Assembly: GCA_900752215.1 (NCBI GenBank)
Contig: CAADUO010000004.1
Span: 1-10,385, forward strand
From: an uncultured Collinsella sp.
GTDB taxonomy: Bacteria; Actinomycetota; Coriobacteriia; Coriobacteriales; Coriobacteriaceae
DNA length: 10,385 nt
Direction: 5' to 3'
Positions within the stretch are counted from its first letter, which is position 1. Each line of letters begins with the position of its first letter. This document shows, one piece after another, positions 5,235 to 10,385 of this stretch. The position numbers and the translations under genes were made by a program. Under the pieces are notes generated by a model. It had not been told where the DNA came from, searched no databases, and saw only the letters and a program-made list of their open reading frames with translations.

Positions 5235-7481
5235 GTGAGCGATACAAAGCTAAAGCCAACGGCTAAAAAGCCCGCAACCCGCAAAGCCGCCCCGCACGCA
5301 CCGGAGCTCTCCAAGGACGATGTCTACCTGTTTGGCATTGGAATGTGGGAGCGCAGCTGGGAAAAGATGGGCGCGCATCCCGACACGCAGAACCGTACGC
5401 GCGGCTGGCGCTTTTGCGTTTGGGCGCCCGACGTAAAGAGTGTCCATGTCATTGGCGAATTTAACGACTGGGATGAACAAGCCAACCCGCTGGTGCCCGT
5501 GCATACGAGCGCTATTTGGGAAGGCTTTATTCCTGGCGCCGAGCAGGGCCAGCTCTATAAATATCTCATCGAGACCAACGAGGGCGAGAAGCTCTACAAA
5601 GCCGATCCGTATGCCTTTAAGGCCGAGTGCCCTCCGGGTACCGCGAGCGTGCTGTGGACACTCGATGGTTACAAGTGGAACGACGCCACGTGGCTCAAGC
5701 GCCGCGCTGGTCACAATCACATGTCGCAGCCGCTTAACATCTACGAGGTGCATATTGGCTCGTGGAAGCGCCATGGCGACGCGCCGCAGGGCGAGCCCGA
5801 CGAGTACGGCAACTACCCTGGTCCCATGGATCCCTTCCCCGCGCAGCGCGGCGAGTTCTACACCTACGACGACCTGTCGGTGGAGCTCGTGGACTACGTG
5901 CGCGACATGGGCTATACGCATATCGAGGTCATGCCGCTCATGGAGCATCCCTTCGACGGCTCCTGGGGCTACCAGACGACCGGCTACTATGCCGCCACAT
6001 CGCGCTACGGCAACCCGCAGCAGCTCATGCACTTTATCGATGCGTGCCACGAGGCGGGCATCGGCGTGATCATGGACTGGGTGCCCGGCGGATTTTGCGC
6101 CGACTCCCACGGCCTGGCCACCTTTAACGGCCACATGCTGTTTGAGCACGAGATTCACCCCAACTGGGGCACGCACAAGTTTGACTTTGCTCGCGGCGAG
6201 GTCCGCTCCTTCCTGGTCTCTAACGTGCTTTATTGGCTCGAGAACTTCCACGTGGACGGCATTCGCATGGACGGCGTGTCCAGTATGCTGTACCTCAACT
6301 TTGGCATCGACGATCCGGGCCAAAAGAAGTTCAACAAATACGGTACCGAGGAGGACCTGGACGCCAGCGCGTTTATCCGCCAGGTCAACTGCGCCGTGGA
6401 GGCCCACTTCCCCGACGTGATGATGATGGCCGAGGAGTCCACCGCGTGGCCGCTCGTGACCTATCCGCCGCAGGACGGCGGCCTGGGCTTCCACTACAAG
6501 TGGGACATGGGCTGGATGAACGACACCCTGCACTACATGCAGACCGATTTTCCGTGGCGCCCCGGCAACCACGGGCTGCTCACGTTCTCCATCATGTACG
6601 CCTTTACCGAGAACTTTATCTGCCCGCTCAGCCACGACGAGGTCGTGCACGGTAAGTGCTCGCTCATCGGCCGCATGCCGGGCGACTGGTGGCGCCAGTT
6701 TGCCGGCCTGCGCACGCTGGCTTTCTACCAAATGACGCACCCCGGTGCCAAGCTCAACTTTATGGGCAACGAGATCGGCCAGTTTATCGAGTGGCGCTAC
6801 TACGAGTCCATCCAGTGGTTCCTGACCGAGGAGTACGAGACCCACCGTCATCATCAGGCGTTCATCAAGGCGCTCAACCACCTGTACACCGCCGAGCCCG
6901 CCCTGTACGAGCGCGGCTACACCGACGACGGCTTTACCTGGATTGACGCGGATAACTCCAAGCAGTCCATCGTGAGCTTTGTGCGCCAGGGCGAGGACGT
7001 CGATGACGACCTGGTGATCCTGATCAACTTTGACCCGGCGAGCTACGAGAGCTTCCGTGTGGGCGTGCCGCGCGAGGGTGACTGGGAGGTCATCTTTGAC
7101 TCCGACCGTCCCGAGTTTGGCGGCAGCGGATATGCCGGCGAGGAGCCCTACACCTGCTCGAGCGAGCCCTATCCCTGGAACGGGCAGATGGACTCCATCG
7201 AGATCAAGGTGCCCGGTCTGGCTGGCGTGGTGCTTAAGCGCCGCGGTCCCAGTAGCTACAAGCCGCCCGTGGTTGAGGAGCCCAAAAAGGCGACGCGCAA
7301 GCGTACGTCCTCGGTGAAGCCCAAGCCTGCGGCTGCTAAGAAGGCTCCGGCCAAGGCGAAGGCTGCCAAGCCCGCTGCCAAGGCTTCGACCAAGTCCACC
7401 ACGGCCAAGAAGGCAGCCACCAAAAAGGCTGCTCCCAAGGCCAAGGCAGCTGCTGTTAAGGCTCCTGCCAAGAAAGCGTAA
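5235..7481 (+). CDS. glgB: 1,4-alpha-glucan branching enzyme (GH13) with basic histone-H1-like C-terminal tail
   Basis: GlgB cuts alpha-1,4 chains and rejoins them as alpha-1,6 branches in glycogen. From GTG 5235 the protein has 748 residues: a basic N-terminal arm (about 1-30), a CBM48 domain (about 52-140, with VIGEFNDW), a GH13 barrel (about 185-575) and a C-terminal beta domain to about 672. Catalytic residues are present: nucleophile D346 in GIRMDGVSSMLY, acid/base E400 in MAEEST, and H467-D468 in LSHDEVVHGK. Region I reads DWVPGGF (D281), so the usual His of DWVPGHF is Gly286. Residues 673-748 form a tail with 22 Lys, 2 Arg and 24 Ala, absent from typical branching enzymes. The start is chosen for GGGA 6 bases upstream and because the in-frame ATGs at 5220 and 5223 and the further upstream codons lack a Shine-Dalgarno; ATG 5220/5223 remains possible. 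It is the first gene of the glg operon. Confidence 0.96.
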   Translation: MSDTKLKPTAKKPATRKAAPHAPELSKDDVYLFGIGMWERSWEKMGAHPDTQNRTRGWRFCVWAPDVKSVHVIGEFNDWDEQANPLVPVHTSAIWEGFIPGAEQGQLYKYLIETNEGEKLYKADPYAFKAECPPGTASVLWTLDGYKWNDATWLKRRAGHNHMSQPLNIYEVHIGSWKRHGDAPQGEPDEYGNYPGPMDPFPAQRGEFYTYDDLSVELVDYVRDMGYTHIEVMPLMEHPFDGSWGYQTTGYYAATSRYGNPQQLMHFIDACHEAGIGVIMDWVPGGFCADSHGLATFNGHMLFEHEIHPNWGTHKFDFARGEVRSFLVSNVLYWLENFHVDGIRMDGVSSMLYLNFGIDDPGQKKFNKYGTEEDLDASAFIRQVNCAVEAHFPDVMMMAEESTAWPLVTYPPQDGGLGFHYKWDMGWMNDTLHYMQTDFPWRPGNHGLLTFSIMYAFTENFICPLSHDEVVHGKCSLIGRMPGDWWRQFAGLRTLAFYQMTHPGAKLNFMGNEIGQFIEWRYYESIQWFLTEEYETHRHHQAFIKALNHLYTAEPALYERGYTDDGFTWIDADNSKQSIVSFVRQGEDVDDDLVILINFDPASYESFRVGVPREGDWEVIFDSDRPEFGGSGYAGEEPYTCSSEPYPWNGQMDSIEIKVPGLAGVVLKRRGPSSYKPPVVEEPKKATRKRTSSVKPKPAAAKKAPAKAKAAKPAAKASTKSTTAKKAATKKAAPKAKAAAVKAPAKKA

Positions 7482-7540
7482 CAAAGGCGTTACCACTGTA
7501 ATTACCCGTCCCGCAGGGGCGTAGGATACAAGTCATAACC

Positions 7541-7573
7541 GTTCCGGGAGATACATCCCCGGGGGAAAGGAAC
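7541..7573 (+). promoter_or_regulatory. Possible ribosome-binding-site-sequestering hairpin before glgP
   Basis: GTTCC (7541-7545) can pair with GGAAC (7569-7573), which is the 3' part of the AAAGGAAC Shine-Dalgarno of glgP. GGG (7546-7548) can pair with CCC in 7557-7560 inside it. A competing fold uses CCGGG with CCCGG. The 94-base glgB-glgP gap shows no convincing terminator or promoter, so glgP is probably read from the glgB transcript. Confidence 0.35.
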
Positions 7574-7575
7574 GT

Positions 7576-10002
7576 ATGAATAAGATCTTCGACAACAAGC
7601 TGGAATTTACCGAGCTCTATCGCGATGCCGTCATGAGCATCAGTGGAAAGAGCGTCGAGGCCGCCAGTGACCTCGACCGCTTTAACGCCCTGGCCAAGCT
7701 CGTGGCCGAGAAGGCCCGCACCGTTGCCACCAAGAGCGACGCCCGTGCGGCCGCCGAGGGCAAGAAGCGCGTGTACTACTTCTCGATCGAGTTTTTGATC
7801 GGCCGCCTGCTCGACAACTACCTGCTTAACTTTGGCGTGCGCGACATGGTCGCCGAGGCGCTCGGCGACATGGGTTTTGACCTTTCCGTCATCGAGAACC
7901 AGGAGCCCGATCCGGCTCTGGGCAACGGTGGCCTGGGCCGTCTGGCCGCATGTTTCCTGGATTCCATGGCAGCCGAGGGCATTGCCGGCTACGGCAACGG
8001 CATGCGCTACCGCTACGGCCTGTTTAAGCAGGAGATCGTCAACGGCAGCCAGGTCGAGGCTACCGACGAGTGGCTCACCCACGGCTATCCCTGGGAGGTC
8101 CGCCGTCAGGACAAGGCCGTGACCATCAAGTTTGGTGGCCACGTCGAGGGCTTTGAGGAGAACGGCCGCACGTTCTACCGCACGGTGGACACGCAGGACA
8201 TCCTGGCTGTCCCCTACGACATCCCCGTCGTGGGTTATGCCGGCGAGACCGTCAACAAGCTGCGCGTCTGGGCTGCCGAGCCGGTCGAGGAGCACTTCGA
8301 TCTGGAGGCCTTCAACCGCGGCGACTATGCCCTGGCCGATGCCGAGCGCGCCGAGGCCGAGGCCATCAGCGCCATCCTCTACCCCAACGACGCCGGCGAG
8401 CACGGCCGTCTGCTGCGCCTGAAGCAGGAGTACCTGTTTGTATCGGCCGGCATCTACAGCCTGCTCGACACCTTTGAGAAGGAGCACGGCGAGAACTGGG
8501 AGCTGCTGCCGCAGTTTGTTGCCATCCATACCAACGATACCCACTCCGCCATGTGCGGCCCCGAGCTCATGCGCATCCTCATCGACGAGAAGAAGCTCGA
8601 GTGGGACGACGCCTGGAACATCGTGACGCAGGTCGTGAGTTACACCAACCACACCATTCTGCCCGAGGCCCTGGAGAAGTGGCCCATCGGCACGTTCTCC
8701 AAGCTCCTCCCCCGCGTGTATCAGATCATCGACGAGATCAGCCGTCGTTGGCATGAGTCGTTCGACACCACGCAGGAGGGCTGGCAGGAGCGTCTGCGCC
8801 AGACCGCCATCCTGTGGGACGGCGAGATTCGCATGGCCAACCTGTCCGTGATCTGCAGCCACAGCGTCAACGGCGTGGCCAAGATCCACTCTGACATCAT
8901 CAAGAACATCGTGCTCAAGGACTTCTATGCCCTGACGCCCGAGAAGTTCAACAACAAGACCAACGGCATCTCGCACCGTCGCTTCTTTGCCGAGGCCAAC
9001 CCAACCTATGCCAAGCTCGTGACCGAGGCCATTGGCGATGGCTGGCTCAAGGATGCCTTTGAGCTGGAAAAGCTTAAGGAGTTTAAGGACGACACCGAGT
9101 TCCTGAAGGCCGTAGGTGCCTCCAAGCGCGCCAACAAGGAGCGACTGGCCGCCTACGTCAAGGCCGAGACTGGTCTTGTCATCGACCCCAACACCGTCTT
9201 CGATGTTCAGGTGAAGCGCTTCCATGCCTACAAGCGCCAGCTCATGAACATCATGAAGGTGATGGACATCTACAACCGTCGCATCGCCGATCCCAACTTC
9301 CACGTGACGCCGACGACCTTCATCTTTAGCGGCAAGGCAGCCTCGAGCTACACCTTCGCCAAGGAGACCATCCGCCTCATTAATTCTGTGGCCGATGTCA
9401 TCAACAACGACCCGCGCGTGAACGAGGTCATGAAGGTCTGTTTTATCCCCAACTTCCGCGTGAGCAACGCCCAGCTCATCTACCCCGCCGCCGAGATCTC
9501 GGAGCAGATCTCCACGGCCGGCAAGGAGGCCTCGGGCACGTCCAACATGAAGCTCATGATGAACGGCGCCATTACGCTGGGTACCCTCGACGGCGCCAAC
9601 ATCGAGATCGCCGATCTGGCCGGTCGCGAGAACGAGGCCATCTTTGGCCTGACCGCCCCCGAGGTCGAGCAGCTTTGGGCGTCGAACAGCTACTTTGCGT
9701 GGGATACCCTCAACGGCGACCGCGAGCGTCTGGGCCGCGTGATGGACGAGCTCAAAGACAACACGTTTGCCGGCCTTTCGGGTAATTTCGAGAGCATCTA
9801 CAACGAGCTCATGAACAACAACGACCCCGACCTGGTCATGGCGGACTTCCGCAGCTACGTGGATGCGTGGGAGAAGCTTACCGGCAGCTATGGCGACCAG
9901 GAGACCTGGAACCGCAAGGCCCTGCTCAACACCGCCTCGAGCGGCTGGTTCTCGAGCGACCGCACCATTCGCGAGTACCGCGACGAGATCTGGCACGCGT
10001 AA
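7576..10002 (+). CDS. glgP: Glycogen phosphorylase (GT35, PLP-dependent)
   Basis: The enzyme phosphorolyses terminal alpha-1,4 glucose of glycogen to glucose-1-phosphate. The 808-residue length is typical of bacterial GT35. Family landmarks are YYFSIEFLIGR (67-77), EPDPALGNGGLGRLAACFLDS, NDTH (320-323), NGISHRRFF, VKRFHAYKRQ (546-555) and the PLP site EASGTSNMKLMMNGA, with the Schiff-base lysine K659. At residue 551 Ala stands where many homologues have Glu (KRxHEYKRQ). The ATG follows AAAGGA at 5 bases. No regulatory N-terminal phosphorylation extension of the animal type is expected or seen. Placed between glgB and glgC, it pairs glycogen breakdown with synthesis in one operon. Confidence 0.97.
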   Translation: MNKIFDNKLEFTELYRDAVMSISGKSVEAASDLDRFNALAKLVAEKARTVATKSDARAAAEGKKRVYYFSIEFLIGRLLDNYLLNFGVRDMVAEALGDMGFDLSVIENQEPDPALGNGGLGRLAACFLDSMAAEGIAGYGNGMRYRYGLFKQEIVNGSQVEATDEWLTHGYPWEVRRQDKAVTIKFGGHVEGFEENGRTFYRTVDTQDILAVPYDIPVVGYAGETVNKLRVWAAEPVEEHFDLEAFNRGDYALADAERAEAEAISAILYPNDAGEHGRLLRLKQEYLFVSAGIYSLLDTFEKEHGENWELLPQFVAIHTNDTHSAMCGPELMRILIDEKKLEWDDAWNIVTQVVSYTNHTILPEALEKWPIGTFSKLLPRVYQIIDEISRRWHESFDTTQEGWQERLRQTAILWDGEIRMANLSVICSHSVNGVAKIHSDIIKNIVLKDFYALTPEKFNNKTNGISHRRFFAEANPTYAKLVTEAIGDGWLKDAFELEKLKEFKDDTEFLKAVGASKRANKERLAAYVKAETGLVIDPNTVFDVQVKRFHAYKRQLMNIMKVMDIYNRRIADPNFHVTPTTFIFSGKAASSYTFAKETIRLINSVADVINNDPRVNEVMKVCFIPNFRVSNAQLIYPAAEISEQISTAGKEASGTSNMKLMMNGAITLGTLDGANIEIADLAGRENEAIFGLTAPEVEQLWASNSYFAWDTLNGDRERLGRVMDELKDNTFAGLSGNFESIYNELMNNNDPDLVMADFRSYVDAWEKLTGSYGDQETWNRKALLNTASSGWFSSDRTIREYRDEIWHA

Positions 10003-10037
10003 AGGCCGCGAGCTCCCTTTGCCAGCACGGCATTACT

Positions 10038-10068
10038 CGACGGGCGTGACATTGCGCCGCGCCCGTCG
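10038..10068 (+). promoter_or_regulatory. Intercistronic hairpin between glgP and glgC
   Basis: CGACGGGCG (10038-10046) pairs with CGCCCGTCG (10060-10068) around a 13-base loop. It is GC-rich but is followed by CTAATGGGTTTA, not a U-tract, so efficient intrinsic termination is unlikely. It could protect the 3' end of a processed glgB-glgP message or attenuate glgC. The glgP-glgC gap is 106 bases. Confidence 0.55.
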
Positions 10069-10089
10069 CTAATGGGTTTAGGAACATCG

Positions 10090-10116
10090 ATGACAGAAGG
10101 AGAAATCGATGAGTAA
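10090..10116 (+). CDS. Possible eight-codon leader ORF overlapping the glgC start
   Basis: ATG 10090 opens MTEGEIDE and ends at TAA 10114-10116, overlapping the glgC start (10109) in another frame. AGGA lies 6 bases upstream, a normal ribosome binding distance. Its own codons contain the AAGGAG that serves glgC. It may couple or tune glgC translation, or be chance; no conservation can be tested here. Confidence 0.3.
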   Translation: MTEGEIDE

Positions 10117-10385
10117 GAAAGAATGCATCGCGATGCTCCTCGCAGGAGGACAGGGCAGCCGATTGGGGGCACTCACCCAAAAGATCGCTAAGCCGGCGGT
10201 TAGCTTTGGTGGCAAGTTCCGCATTATCGACTTTTCGCTCTCCAACTGCTCCAACTCGGGCATCGACACGGTGGGCGTTTTGACGCAGTATCGCCCCTAC
10301 CTGCTGCATGCCTACGTGGGCTCCGGCGAGGCGTGGGATCTGGACAGCCGCGACGGCGGCGGGTCGGTCCTGACGCCGTCCGAGC
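10109..10385 (+). CDS. glgC: Glucose-1-phosphate adenylyltransferase (ADP-glucose pyrophosphorylase), N-terminal part; truncated by the window edge
   Basis: GlgC makes ADP-glucose and pyrophosphate from glucose-1-phosphate and ATP, the committed and usually allosterically controlled step of bacterial glycogen synthesis. The visible 92 codons hold the nucleotide-binding loop MLLAGGQGSRLG (9-20, with the family Arg), IAKPAVSFGGKFRIIDFSLS (26-44, close to the usual KPAVPFGGKYRIIDF) and the substrate-side GVLTQYRPY (56-64). ATG 10109 is set by AAGGAG (10097-10102) six bases upstream. The rest of the gene lies beyond the right edge. It is distinguished from GlgD-type non-catalytic paralogues by the intact GGQGSRL loop. 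Confidence 0.95.
   Translation, partial: MSKKECIAMLLAGGQGSRLGALTQKIAKPAVSFGGKFRIIDFSLSNCSNSGIDTVGVLTQYRPYLLHAYVGSGEAWDLDSRDGGGSVLTPSE

Noticed and set aside
5250..7496. A 748-codon open frame on the minus strand opposite glgB
   Set aside because: Antisense shadow of glgB, with low-complexity Leu/Gly/Arg composition opposite the Lys/Ala tail and no ribosome binding site or family motif.
7501..7525. CCC/GGGG inverted bases after glgB as a terminator
   Set aside because: Stem too short and no T-tract; glgP is more likely read from the glgB transcript.
7456..9996. An 846-codon open frame on the minus strand opposite glgP
   Set aside because: It mirrors glgP, has no recognisable domain, and is the usual stop-poor antisense frame produced by GC-rich third positions. 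glgP on the plus strand is unambiguous.

Overview
The window looks like chromosomal DNA of a gut Coriobacteriia-type actinobacterium, most like Collinsella. This is an inference from high-GC codon use, frequent GTG starts, the divergence of the proteins and the gene order; no species can be fixed from sequence alone. It holds three transcription blocks on the minus strand (right to left) and one glycogen operon on the plus strand.

Minus strand, positions 1-2627: the front end of a capsule/exopolysaccharide locus. A NusG paralogue of the LoaP/UpxY kind is followed by a monotopic phosphoglycosyl transferase and by a UDP-glucose 6-dehydrogenase gene (ugd) that continues past the left edge. The ugd copy is broken twice: the catalytic cysteine codon reads Arg, and an in-frame TAG cuts the protein before its UDP-binding domain. 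Upstream of the antiterminator lies about 735 bases without a gene (2628-3363), with several inverted repeats that fold well as minus-strand RNA. It is a plausible long leader for processive antitermination.

Minus strand, positions 3361-4888: tRNA-Ala(GGC) with its own promoter and a strong intrinsic terminator, and upstream of it a tight two-gene operon of a HAD-family phosphatase/phosphomutase and thiamine pyrophosphokinase.

Positions 4889-5234: a divergent control region. It carries inverted TGGTAAAAC half-sites, including a perfect 10-bp-arm palindrome that encloses the -35 box of the leftward HAD promoter and abuts the rightward glgB promoter. The glgB transcript then has a leader of about 200 nt containing a nested two-stem RNA element.

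Plus strand, positions 5235-10385: glgB (branching enzyme), glgP (glycogen phosphorylase) and the start of glgC (ADP-glucose pyrophosphorylase). GlgC makes ADP-glucose, the glycogen synthase (not in view) extends chains, GlgB branches them and GlgP returns glucose-1-phosphate. GlgB is unusual: it ends in a 76-residue Lys/Ala-rich histone-H1-like tail and has Gly in place of the conserved region-I His. The glgP ribosome binding site can be paired in a hairpin, and an eight-codon ORF overlaps the glgC start.
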